Positions 1 through 7,475 of a DNA stretch of 64,000 nucleotides are shown here, one piece after another (positions within the stretch are counted from its first letter, which is position 1; each line of letters opens with the position of its first letter). The stretch is from Mesorhizobium qingshengii (lineage in GTDB: Bacteria; Pseudomonadota; Alphaproteobacteria; Rhizobiales; Rhizobiaceae). The stretch covers positions 310,001 through 374,000 of the forward strand of contig NZ_FMXM01000004.1 of the NCBI RefSeq assembly GCF_900103325.1, in the 5' to 3' direction. A model generated the notes under the pieces. It had not been told where the DNA came from, ran no database searches, and saw only the letters and a list, made by a program, of their open reading frames with translations. The position numbers and the translations under genes were made by a program.

Positions 1-65
1 TGGCCAGCGCTCTGGCGGGCACGGCGGACGACAGCCTGCCGGGGGACGTCGTTCCGGCCGAGTAA
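1..65 (+). CDS. C-terminal end of an unidentified gene (partial)
   Basis: An open frame entering from the left edge reads about 20 residues, ending ...PGDVVPAE, and stops at TAA 63-65. It is followed by a perfect hairpin, as expected for the end of a transcription unit. The piece is too short to assign a family. It is convergent with the minus-strand sugar operon that ends at 139. That this frame is coding is inferred only from its position before the hairpin. Confidence 0.35.
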   Translation, partial: ASALAGTADDSLPGDVVPAE

Positions 66-86
66 TCTGCACGCTTTGATGCCAAT

Positions 87-116
87 CAACGGCCGGAGGC
101 CTACCTCCGGCCGTTG
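87..116. terminator. Bidirectional stem-loop between convergent genes
   Basis: A perfect 13-bp inverted repeat (CAACGGCCGGAGG, loop CCTA, and its complement) lies between the plus-strand gene ending at 65 and the minus-strand operon ending at 139. There is no clear T-run on either side, so it may act as a terminator or as an mRNA 3'-end stabiliser. Its place between convergent ends supports a bidirectional role. Confidence 0.6.
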
Positions 117-138
117 CCGTACAAAGATCGTAGTGATG

Positions 139-243
139 TCAGACGGTACCGGTCTTGCTGAGCGGCGCCAGCGCCTTGACACCTTTGATCACCTCCACGC
201 CGCCGTAGGACTTGCGCACACCGCGCATCTTGAGCTCAGCCAT
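139..243 (-). pseudogene. Truncated sugar ABC transporter ATP-binding protein (N-terminal remnant)
   Basis: Starting at ATG 243, the first 22 residues (MAELKMRGVRKSYGGVEVIK then GV) match the N-terminus of MsmX/UgpC-type sugar ABC ATPases. These are normally about 330-360 residues long and continue into the Walker A motif. Here the frame runs only 34 residues: after GV the sequence becomes KALAPLSKTGTV and stops, with no Walker A, signature or Walker B motif. The start overlaps the ROK kinase stop by 8 bases, as in an intact coupled operon. The likely history is a deletion that removed the body of the gene. The operon keeps another, intact ATPase at 8846-9991, so loss of this copy would be tolerated. 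Confidence 0.6.
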
Positions 244-1258
244 TGAAGTCCCTCCTTGCGTCAGGATGCGTAGTTGGGCCGACAGGCATGCGTGTAGCCA
301 AAGTGCCGACGTCGTCGAACAGGACGAGGCTGGCGGCGCCGACGAGCCCGGCGTGGCGGCCGAGCTGCGCCTGAACGACCGGCACGTCGCGATAGGCGCG
401 CATGGCCCGCTGCTTGATGGTCGCCTCGATGACAGGCAGCATAAGGTCGAGCCCATTGGCGATGCCGCCGCCGACGACCAGCACATCGGGCGAATAGAGA
501 TGCAGCAGATTGGTGAAGCCGACGCCCAGCCAGCGCGCTTCCTCCTCAAGCAGGGCCAAAGCGAGGTCGTCCTGCAACCGCGCCGCCTCGACGACATGGC
601 GACCGGTCACTTCCGCGTCCTCCGACAGGCGCCGCAAAGTCGAGCCGTCACCAGCGGCCGTGGCGGCGGTCGCGCGACGGCCAAGTGCCGTTCCCGAGGC
701 GATGGCCTCGAAGCAGCCGACGACGCCGCACACGCAACGTTCGCCTTCGTTGGTGATGGTCATGTGGCCGATCTCGGCGGCAAGGCCGCGGCGACCGTGC
801 AGGATGCGCCCATCGACCACGACGCCGCCGCCAATGCCGGTGGAAACCGTGACGAAGACCAGCGAGCGAGCGCCATGACCCGCACCGAAGCGCCATTCGC
901 CGAGCGCGGCGGCGTTGGCGTCATTCTCCAGCCGCACCGGCAGACCGAGCCGCCGTTCGAGGATATCGGCAAGCGGCACATCCAGCCAGCCGGCGAGCGT
1001 CGGCGGCCCGACCGCGATGCCGGCGAGCGGATCGAGTGGTCCCGGCGCACCGACGCCGACGCCGACAACAGCGAGCCCCGGTGCCTCGGCATGAACGGTC
1101 GCGGCCAACGCCTCGATCTGGCCGATCACCACGTCGGGGCCGGCCTGCGCCTGAGTCGGCACCGCTGCGAATGCCAGGATCTTGCCGTCGCGGTCGACCA
1201 GGGCGGCGCGAAGCTCGGTGCCGCCAAGATCGATCGCGAGGGCAGCTTCAGTGCTCAT
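236..1258 (-). CDS. ROK family sugar kinase
   Basis: A 340-residue ROK protein. Visible motifs are the phosphate-binding DLGGT (residues 10-14), the catalytic Asp in ENDAN (111-115), TGIGGG (140-145), EIGH (162-165) and the zinc-binding CxCGxxGC (175-182). There is no N-terminal helix-turn-helix, so it is a kinase and not a ROK repressor. Members phosphorylate hexoses such as glucose, fructose, N-acetylglucosamine or N-acetylmannosamine; the exact substrate cannot be read here. It is near the 3' end of the sugar operon, overlaps the epimerase gene upstream by 4 bases (ATGA), and its stop overlaps the start of the ABC ATPase remnant. The operon also encodes a PfkB kinase, so two different phosphorylation steps are available. 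Confidence 0.88.
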   Translation of the reverse strand: MSTEAALAIDLGGTELRAALVDRDGKILAFAAVPTQAQAGPDVVIGQIEALAATVHAEAPGLAVVGVGVGAPGPLDPLAGIAVGPPTLAGWLDVPLADILERRLGLPVRLENDANAAALGEWRFGAGHGARSLVFVTVSTGIGGGVVVDGRILHGRRGLAAEIGHMTITNEGERCVCGVVGCFEAIASGTALGRRATAATAAGDGSTLRRLSEDAEVTGRHVVEAARLQDDLALALLEEEARWLGVGFTNLLHLYSPDVLVVGGGIANGLDLMLPVIEATIKQRAMRAYRDVPVVQAQLGRHAGLVGAASLVLFDDVGTLATRMPVGPTTHPDARRDFNG

Positions 1259-1977
1259 GCCGCTACCTTCAGTCCGTGCAGCCAGCCGATGCGGCCGGCC
1301 AGATCCTTGTCGCCAAAGGCGAGCGAACCGAGAACCACCGTCTCGGCGCCGGCGGCTCGCAGCAACGGCACCGTTTCGTGGCGGATACCGCCGTCGGCGG
1401 CCAGAACCACTGCCGCCTCGCGGCCGGCTTGCTTGAGGATGGCGCGGGCGGCGCCAAGCCTGTCACAAGCTTTTTCCGACAGGCTCTGCCCCTTGACGCC
1501 GATTGCCGTGCCGAGAAGCGTGACGAAAGCGACCTCGGAGACGAAAGGCGTCACCTCTTCGACCGGCGTCTCCAGCCTGAGGACGACGCCGGCTTCGGCG
1601 CCGAGCTCGCGGGCCAGCCGAACGGCGCGCAATCCCGCCTCGCCATTCTCGGCATGGACGCTGATCATGTCGGCGCCGGCCTCGATGAACTGGCGCGTCT
1701 GCGCCTCGACTATGCCAGCATCGACCATCAGGTGGACATGGATGGGCTTGGCCGTCAGCCTGGCAATGCGGGCGACGAGATCGGGGAAGAACAGGAAGGA
1801 TGGGGCAAAATGCCCATCCGCCACATCGATGTGATGAAGGTCGACATAGGGCTCGATGCGCTTCAGGTCGCTCTCGAAATTGACGAGGTCGGCGGACCAC
1901 AACGAGAATTCAGCGATCATGCGATCGCGCGGCAATGCGGCGATGGCGGCCGGGCCTGAGAGTGGTTTCGAGATCAT
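1255..1977 (-). CDS. Ribulose-phosphate 3-epimerase family protein
   Basis: A 240-residue TIM-barrel protein of the RPE family. Strand-loop motifs are recognisable: HHIDVADGHFAP near residues 48-59 (metal-binding His and Asp), HVHLMV near 80, and a late ADGGI phosphate/metal loop. Classical RPE interconverts ribulose-5-P and xylulose-5-P. Operon-borne paralogs often act on other ketose phosphates such as allulose-6-P or tetrulose phosphates. The start overlaps the upstream hydrolase stop (ATGA at 1974-1977); an internal Met at about residue 20 is a possible alternative start. Context with kinases, isomerases and a sugar transporter suggests a dedicated catabolic epimerase and not the housekeeping Calvin or pentose-phosphate enzyme. 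Confidence 0.8.
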   Translation of the reverse strand: MISKPLSGPAAIAALPRDRMIAEFSLWSADLVNFESDLKRIEPYVDLHHIDVADGHFAPSFLFFPDLVARIARLTAKPIHVHLMVDAGIVEAQTRQFIEAGADMISVHAENGEAGLRAVRLARELGAEAGVVLRLETPVEEVTPFVSEVAFVTLLGTAIGVKGQSLSEKACDRLGAARAILKQAGREAAVVLAADGGIRHETVPLLRAAGAETVVLGSLAFGDKDLAGRIGWLHGLKVAA

Positions 1978-2807
1978 GGCTGGTCCTGGTTGTTGAAACG
2001 ATCTTCGAGAAAGCGGGCGATGGCGGCGCGGACCTCCGTGAAATAGCGATCCTTGTCGGTGGCCTTCGGCGTCACCTCGACAAAGGCGGCGTTGGGAATG
2101 GCGTCTGCGAGGCTGCGAGCGATCGCCAGCGGATGAACAAGGTCAATGCCGCTGCCGATGACCAGCGTGGGGATTGCGAGGCCGGAAGCAGCCGCCCGCG
2201 TGACGCCAGGCCCATCGTTTGCGATCGCCTGCATAACCTCGGCGAAAACTGTCGCATTTTCACGCGCGAAGAAGCCGAGCAAGGACGTGAGATTGTCCGG
2301 TGCTTCAGCGCGAAAGCGGGCGGCAGTGGCGGATGCCGCGAAGGCGTCGCGCGCTTCATCCAGCGGATGGCTGCGGATTAGCTCCGCCACTTCCACGTAA
2401 GGGCGCATGTTCAGCGGCGCTGCGTCGAAGGCCCAGGCAGGGCGCACGAGTACCAGGCCAATGACGCGTTCCGGATAACGGCTCGCCAGGTTCAGCGCGA
2501 TTGCCGCGCCCATCGAGATGCCGCCGGCGACAAATCGGTCGAGGCCGGCCGCATCGGCGGCGGCCAGCACGTCGTCGGCAAACATGGCGATCGAAAAACG
2601 GCGACGGCCGCCGGAGCCGGAGCCGCCTTGCGCGCGGCATTCGACGGTGAGCCGCCGGCGTGCCGGGCTGTCGGGAAAGTTCTGCGCCACCTGCGCTGCA
2701 TCGCCGCCGAGACCATGCTGGAAGACGACGGGAAGCCTGCCCTGTACCGTATCGAAGACACGAAGCGTTGCATCGTCGCGAAGCATGATCGCCGGCGCGG
2801 TACCCAT
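1974..2807 (-). CDS. Alpha/beta hydrolase
   Basis: A 277-residue alpha/beta-hydrolase-fold protein. The oxyanion-hole motif HGLGGD is near residue 31 and the nucleophile elbow GGISMG near residue 95, with Ser as predicted nucleophile. A late Asp (GSGIDLVHP) may be the acid; a clear catalytic His is harder to place because the C-terminus reads TPKATDKDRYF where DxGH is usual. It is tightly packed in the sugar operon: one base overlaps the upstream isomerase stop (TGATG at 2807) and four bases overlap the downstream epimerase. It could be a sugar lactonase or an esterase removing acyl groups from the imported sugar. The substrate is not known. Confidence 0.75.
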   Translation of the reverse strand: MGTAPAIMLRDDATLRVFDTVQGRLPVVFQHGLGGDAAQVAQNFPDSPARRRLTVECRAQGGSGSGGRRRFSIAMFADDVLAAADAAGLDRFVAGGISMGAAIALNLASRYPERVIGLVLVRPAWAFDAAPLNMRPYVEVAELIRSHPLDEARDAFAASATAARFRAEAPDNLTSLLGFFARENATVFAEVMQAIANDGPGVTRAAASGLAIPTLVIGSGIDLVHPLAIARSLADAIPNAAFVEVTPKATDKDRYFTEVRAAIARFLEDRFNNQDQP

Positions 2808-3625
2808 CAGAGGAGCCTCCGCAGGAAGGCGGCAACACCGGGGGCTTCGTCGGCGGACAGGCCGTGGGTGACGAGCGGCCCGTCGAAACCCGCAGCCTTC
2901 AGCCGCGCGACGAAATCCGGAAAATCGACGATGCCTTGCCCGGTGGTGGCAAAGCGGCCGTCACCATGGCGGTCCTTGGCGTGCGCCATGGCGATGTGGC
3001 CGGCCGCCTCGTCGATCGCGGCGGCAACGATGGCGCGCGCCTCGCCCGGCGTGGCGTGCTCGAACAGGTTTGCCGGGTCGAGCACCATCTTCAGATGCTT
3101 TGATCCCATCTCTCGGATCAGCTTTGTCGCGTCCTTCGCCGAGGTGACGATGTTGGCCTGCTCCGGCTCGATGCCGAGATCGACGCCGGCGGCTTCGGCC
3201 AACGCCAGCGCCTTCTCCATCTCGGCGGCCATGTCGGACCATGCTGCCGGTGTGGCGTTGTCCGGATGATACGCCCATTGATCGGCGCCATTGCGCGAGC
3301 CGGTGCAGAGCGTGACCAGCGGAATATCGAGGGCGGCCGCGGTCTCGATTACGACCGCAAGACGGCGAAGACCGTCGTCACGGGCGGCCTTGTCGGGATG
3401 CGCCATGTTGTAGGTGCCCGATAGCGCGGCGAGTGAAACACCGGTCGACCGCGCGGCGGCGCGGATCGCCATGATGACATTCGCCGCCACTGCGTCCGGC
3501 ATCGATGGCAGGCCGGCGCAAGCGAGATTGAACTGCGTCGTTTCATAGCCCGCTTGTCGCGCCGCGGTCAGCACCGCGGCCGGTTCGGTACCAGGAAAGG
3601 TCTTGGCGAAAATGCCGAGACGCAT
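2807..3625 (-). CDS. Sugar phosphate isomerase/epimerase (TIM barrel, AP_endonuc_2 family)
   Basis: A 272-residue xylose-isomerase-like TIM-barrel protein starting MRLGIFAKTF. The ATG at 3625 overlaps the TGA of the upstream dehydrogenase by one base, which fixes the start; the open frame extends further upstream inside that gene but has no family similarity there. Candidate metal ligands are Glu in GIEPEQAN (about residue 152), Asp in MVLDPANLFEH (about 184) and His in AMAHAKDRHG (about 217). Such proteins act as ketose 3-epimerases, inosose dehydratases or hydroxypyruvate isomerases. It is the second of two TIM-barrel isomerases flanking a Gfo/Idh/MocA dehydrogenase, an arrangement typical of oxidation-isomerisation routes for polyols or keto-sugars. 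Confidence 0.8.
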   Translation of the reverse strand: MRLGIFAKTFPGTEPAAVLTAARQAGYETTQFNLACAGLPSMPDAVAANVIMAIRAAARSTGVSLAALSGTYNMAHPDKAARDDGLRRLAVVIETAAALDIPLVTLCTGSRNGADQWAYHPDNATPAAWSDMAAEMEKALALAEAAGVDLGIEPEQANIVTSAKDATKLIREMGSKHLKMVLDPANLFEHATPGEARAIVAAAIDEAAGHIAMAHAKDRHGDGRFATTGQGIVDFPDFVARLKAAGFDGPLVTHGLSADEAPGVAAFLRRLL

Positions 3626-4701
3626 CAGACCGCCCCCGAAACCGAGGCGAGCTCGACCCGCTCGCCTGTCTCCACAGACCGGGCAATCGCGACCATGGCG
3701 CGGATCGACGCGATGCCGTCCTCGACATTGGCGCCGCGCATCGGCGCGCCCTCCAGCACGGTTTGGGCAAGCCCCTCCAGCTGCCGGCGGAAGAAATGGC
3801 CGTCGGCGCCGAGTGGCTTGTGGGCCGTGGCGGTCTTCTCGTGAAAGATCTCGACCTCGCTGGCGCGGAAATACCAGGGGTTGAAGGTCTTGGCGATGAT
3901 GGAACCGTTCTCGCCATAAAGCTGAAAGCCTTCGTGCCAGTCCATCCGTACGGCCACCGTCAGATCGAGATGGCCGAGCGCGCCGCTGGCGAATTCGGTT
4001 TCGACGAACCAGCAATAGGCGCCGAAGCGTTCGTTGAGGCGGGCGCGCACGGCGACGATATCACCGCACAGGAAGCGTGCCGTGTCGACGAGATGCGAGC
4101 CGTGGGCCAGCATGAAGTATTGCCTGAGACCAGCCTTGGGATTGCCCGCCGGCTTCCGCGCGAGCTTGCTGGTGACGGGCAGCGGCTGCACGGCATCGGT
4201 GTTGGTGTAGCGATGAGTGGAATCGCAGTACCATGCCTTCAGCGCCAGCACGTCGCCCATCTCGTCGCGGACAAAGTCGCGCGCGGCCTCCAGCGCCGGA
4301 TCGAAGCGCTTCATGTGCCCGACCTGCAGGACCTTGCCGGAACGCCTGACAGCCTCGGCCAGCGCCTCGCCTTCCTCCACCGAGGTACCGATCGGCTTTT
4401 CGCACAGCACATGCTTGCCGGCATCGAGCGCCTTGATCGACATCGGCACGTGATAGGCGTCCGATGTGGCGACGATCACCGCCTCCAGTTCGGGATCGGC
4501 GAGCATGGCGTCGTAGTCGGCATACATTTTTTGCGGTTCGTAGGTCGCGCCCATGCGGGCGAGCAAATCGGGCGCCGCATCGCAGATGGCGTAGAGATCG
4601 GCATTGGCGGCCTTCGTGCAGGATTGCAGATGCGCGAACTGCGCGATGGGGCCGCAGCCGAGCACACCGACCCTGAGGCGTCTGTCTTGTTTCTTGATCA
4701 T
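3625..4701 (-). CDS. Gfo/Idh/MocA family oxidoreductase
   Basis: A 358-residue NAD(P)-dependent sugar dehydrogenase. The N-terminal Rossmann motif is GVLGCGPIA (residues 12-20), and the family motif EKPIGTS begins at 101, with Lys102 the expected catalytic lysine. The C-terminal alpha/beta domain carries the substrate-site region around HGSHLVDTARFL. The ATG at 4701 was chosen because the family motif begins about 10 residues later and the upstream gene stops at 4713. Members oxidise or reduce a ring or polyol hydroxyl on inositols, glucosides and similar sugars. Placed between two xylose-isomerase-like proteins, it probably makes the keto intermediate that one of them then isomerises or dehydrates. 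Confidence 0.87.
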   Translation of the reverse strand: MIKKQDRRLRVGVLGCGPIAQFAHLQSCTKAANADLYAICDAAPDLLARMGATYEPQKMYADYDAMLADPELEAVIVATSDAYHVPMSIKALDAGKHVLCEKPIGTSVEEGEALAEAVRRSGKVLQVGHMKRFDPALEAARDFVRDEMGDVLALKAWYCDSTHRYTNTDAVQPLPVTSKLARKPAGNPKAGLRQYFMLAHGSHLVDTARFLCGDIVAVRARLNERFGAYCWFVETEFASGALGHLDLTVAVRMDWHEGFQLYGENGSIIAKTFNPWYFRASEVEIFHEKTATAHKPLGADGHFFRRQLEGLAQTVLEGAPMRGANVEDGIASIRAMVAIARSVETGERVELASVSGAV

Positions 4702-4712
4702 CGTCTCGTTCT

Positions 4713-5534
4713 TCAGGCGCCGTAGCTGCGCATCGTCTGGCGATTGGTCTTCACCGCGCCGGCGGGGTCGGCGGCGGCCGTGTCGGATTCCTCTTCGAGC
4801 ACCAGCCAGCCGTTGAAGCGCGGCGCGGTGTTTGCGATCTCGATGACCGCTGATGTGTCGCAGACGCCCTTGCCCAGCATCGTCCAGGTGCCGTTGGCGT
4901 CGACGTCCTTGAGGTGGATGTAGCGGATGCGATCGCGGTGGGTGCGCAGCGTGTCGGCCATGTCCTTGTGGCCGCGCAGGATATGGCCGGTGTCCGGCAC
5001 CCAACCGACCAGATCGGGGTCGAGCAAGGCAAAGATCCTGTCATAGTCGGCGCGGTCGAACAACAGCGTGTTGTGGTGCGAGCTCGGATGCACCGCCACC
5101 TGGACACCGGCCTTGCGGCCAAGCTCGCCGGCCTTGTTGTAAACCTCCGCCGCGATGGCGAACTTGTCGTCGCGCGGCCCGTCGGACACCACGGTTGCCG
5201 AGCCCATCGACACCAGCGCACCGGGAAAGGCGGAAGCGAAATCGATCCAGCGCTGCGCCGCCTCGAGGTCGGCGCTGATCTGGTCCTTGAGCGTGAAGCC
5301 GCTCTTCGAGCCGAAGGCGAAGGAGACGAGCGTCAGCCCGGATGCCTTCAGCGCGGTCGCGAACTCCGCCGGCTTGTCGGCGTAGCGGCCGATCATGGTG
5401 TCGGTGATCTCGATACCGGAATAGCCGCCATCGGCGATCGCCTTCAACAGATCGTCGGGGCCACCGGTAAAACGGTCGCCGAGCATTTCCCAGGTGAAGG
5501 TCTGGCAGCCGACTTTGAGGTCTTTCACGTTCAT
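4713..5534 (-). CDS. Sugar phosphate isomerase/epimerase (IolE-like TIM barrel)
   Basis: A 273-residue xylose-isomerase-like TIM-barrel protein beginning MNVKDLKVGCQTFTWEMLGD. The GCQTFTWE start and the late regions GWVPDTGHILRG and YIHLKDVD are typical of the IolE / 2-keto-myo-inositol dehydratase branch. Likely divalent-metal ligands are the Asp and His of PDTGH (about 179-182), His of YIHLKD and the Glu pair of VLEEESD. It may dehydrate or epimerise a keto-sugar made by the adjacent dehydrogenase. It lies 63 bases after the inner-membrane permease gene at 5598 and 11 bases before the dehydrogenase, so it is part of the same transcript. Confidence 0.8.
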   Translation of the reverse strand: MNVKDLKVGCQTFTWEMLGDRFTGGPDDLLKAIADGGYSGIEITDTMIGRYADKPAEFATALKASGLTLVSFAFGSKSGFTLKDQISADLEAAQRWIDFASAFPGALVSMGSATVVSDGPRDDKFAIAAEVYNKAGELGRKAGVQVAVHPSSHHNTLLFDRADYDRIFALLDPDLVGWVPDTGHILRGHKDMADTLRTHRDRIRYIHLKDVDANGTWTMLGKGVCDTSAVIEIANTAPRFNGWLVLEEESDTAAADPAGAVKTNRQTMRSYGA

Positions 5535-5597
5535 TCTTTCAATCCTTGATACCGCTTATTACTTGATGCCACTCTGCGTCGCCCTGGGATGGACATG

Positions 5598-6440
5598 CTA
5601 CTTGACCGAGCCCGCGGTCATGCCGGCGAGGAAGTACCTCTGGGCAACGAGGTAGATGAGCAAGAGCGGTAGCGAGCCGAGCACGCTCATCGCCATCATC
5701 TGGTTCCATTCGAAGGCGTGCTGCCCCATCAACAGCTGGATGCCGATTGGGACGGTGCGCATGGACGTTGACTTCGTCAGCGTCAGCGCAAAGAGAAATT
5801 CGTTCCAGCACAACAGGAAGGTGTAGACCGACGTCGCCACGATACCGGGCAGTGAAATCGGGACGACAACCCGCCAAAGCGCGGTCCAACTGGTGCCGCC
5901 ATCTACAAGCACGGCTTCATCAAGATCGCGGGGCAAGGTGTTCAGATATCCCGTCATCAGCAGGATCGCGTAGGGCAGCGTGAATACCAGGTAAGTCAGG
6001 ATCAGTGCGACGTAGGTGTCGAAGATGCCATATGAGACGACAAGCCCGAAGAAAGGGATCAAAAGTGTGATTGGCGGGATCGTCTGCGTGCTGATGATGA
6101 GTGTGTTCAGGCTGCCCTTGCCGCGGAAGTTGAAGCGGCTGAACCCGTAGGCCGCCAGCAAGGCGATCAGCACCGTCAGCACGGTCACCGCTCCCGCCAC
6201 GAAATAGCTGTTGAAGAAGAAGCGCAGCTTTACCGAGTCGCCAAGGATGGCTGCATACGCTTCCAGCGTGAAGGCCTTTGGCAGGATGGTTGGTGGCAGG
6301 GCAAAGATTTCGGTGTTCGACTTGAACGAGCTGCTCAGCATCCAGTAGATCGGGAAGGCCGCGAAGAACAGTCCAACCGCAAGAGCAACATGCAGCGCGA
6401 CAGTGATCAGCTTGTCTTTGCCAGAGTTTCGTTTCCTCAT
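5598..6440 (-). CDS. Carbohydrate ABC transporter permease (MalG type)
   Basis: A 280-residue integral membrane protein of the CUT1 MalG class with six predicted transmembrane segments; the first is near residues 12-32 (VALHVALAVGLFFAAFPIYW). The cytoplasmic EAA loop that docks on the ATPase is visible around residues 195-215 (LDEAVLVDGGTSWTALWRVV followed by VPISLPG). It follows the MalF-type permease after 5 bases, the normal order. Together with the binding protein at 7476 and the ATPase at 8846 it forms a complete sugar importer. The substrate is not evident from sequence and must suit the kinases and isomerases of the same operon. Confidence 0.9.
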   Translation of the reverse strand: MRKRNSGKDKLITVALHVALAVGLFFAAFPIYWMLSSSFKSNTEIFALPPTILPKAFTLEAYAAILGDSVKLRFFFNSYFVAGAVTVLTVLIALLAAYGFSRFNFRGKGSLNTLIISTQTIPPITLLIPFFGLVVSYGIFDTYVALILTYLVFTLPYAILLMTGYLNTLPRDLDEAVLVDGGTSWTALWRVVVPISLPGIVATSVYTFLLCWNEFLFALTLTKSTSMRTVPIGIQLLMGQHAFEWNQMMAMSVLGSLPLLLIYLVAQRYFLAGMTAGSVK

Positions 6441-6445
6441 GGTGA

Positions 6446-7342
6446 CTACCGAGCCTTCTGATAGCGAATATAGAACAGCGTTAGGCCGAGGGAGATCAGC
6501 AGGATGACCACGGCGCTCGCCGACGCCTGTGACAGGTTGTAGCTCGAAAACGCCAGCTTGTACGTGTAGGTGCTGAGGACCTCAGTCGAGTAGATCGGGC
6601 CACCGCCCGTGGTTATCCAGATCAACGGGAAGACCTGCATGGTCCAGATGAAGTCGAGCAGCGAGATGCTGATGATGATCGGCATCAGCTGCGGGATGGT
6701 GATGAAAATCAGCTTCTGGTAGGCTTTTGCCCCGTCGATATCGGCGGCCTCGTAGAAATCCTTGGGAATGCCCTGCAAACCCGCGAGCAGGCTGACCATG
6801 AAAAGCGGATAGCCCGCCCAGATGTTGGCGAAGGTGACGGCGTGCAGCGCGGTCTCGGGCGAGGAAAACCACTCGACCTTGGAACCGATGATGCCCAATT
6901 GCATGAGAATGCTATTCACGACACCGTTCGGCTCTAGCAGGAGGCGCCAGATCACGGCGATGATCACCGCGGTGAACAGCCAGGGCAGTATGTAGAGCAC
7001 GCGCAAAATATTGCGCAGTGTCGGATTGATGCGGTCGCTGTTCAGCATGAGCGCGAAGATCATGCCGATGGTCATGTGGAAAATGACACTCATGCATGTG
7101 AAGTAGAGCGTGTGCCACAGCGATGCCCAGAACACGGGGTCGTCGAAGATCGCCTGGTAGTGTTTCAGTCCGGCAAAGGATGGGTCACGACGCAGCACCG
7201 CGCTGTTCTGGAACGAGTAGGCAATCACCGTCACCATCGGCAGCAGCATCAGAAGCCCGATTATGAGCAGCGATGGCGACAGATAGAGGTAGGGTGCGAC
7301 CGCTCGTTTCAGCTTGTGGTGGGAGCGCTTTTGCCGGGTCAT
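6446..7342 (-). CDS. Carbohydrate ABC transporter permease (MalF type)
   Basis: A 298-residue permease of the CUT1 MalF class. The N-terminus is basic (MTRQKRSHHKLKR), followed by a first transmembrane helix at about residues 17-40. The EAA motif reads FYEAADIDGAKAYQKLIFIT followed by IPQLMP, near residues 205-230. It is separated from the binding protein gene upstream by 133 bases that contain a strong stem-loop. A gap of this kind is common where the binding protein is made in excess over the membrane components. Confidence 0.9.
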   Translation of the reverse strand: MTRQKRSHHKLKRAVAPYLYLSPSLLIIGLLMLLPMVTVIAYSFQNSAVLRRDPSFAGLKHYQAIFDDPVFWASLWHTLYFTCMSVIFHMTIGMIFALMLNSDRINPTLRNILRVLYILPWLFTAVIIAVIWRLLLEPNGVVNSILMQLGIIGSKVEWFSSPETALHAVTFANIWAGYPLFMVSLLAGLQGIPKDFYEAADIDGAKAYQKLIFITIPQLMPIIISISLLDFIWTMQVFPLIWITTGGGPIYSTEVLSTYTYKLAFSSYNLSQASASAVVILLISLGLTLFYIRYQKAR

Positions 7343-7420
7343 GTGCCAACCTTGGGATACGCCTTCATGAGAAGGTAAGCTTCAAAAACAGGTCCATCTC
7401 AAATTGCCGATCCGTTGTTG

Positions 7421-7452
7421 CCGGGTGGCCTGCCCGAAGTCAGGCCACCCGG
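7421..7452 (-). terminator. Strong stem-loop after the sugar-binding protein gene
   Basis: A perfect 12-bp inverted repeat (CCGGGTGGCCTG, loop CCCGAAGT, and its complement) lies in the 133-base gap between the binding-protein stop at 7476 and the permease start at 7342. There is no U-run. It probably protects the 3' end of the binding-protein message or partly attenuates transcription, giving more binding protein than permease. Confidence 0.6.
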
Positions 7453-7475
7453 TCGAAGAAACGGGAACAGGCCGA

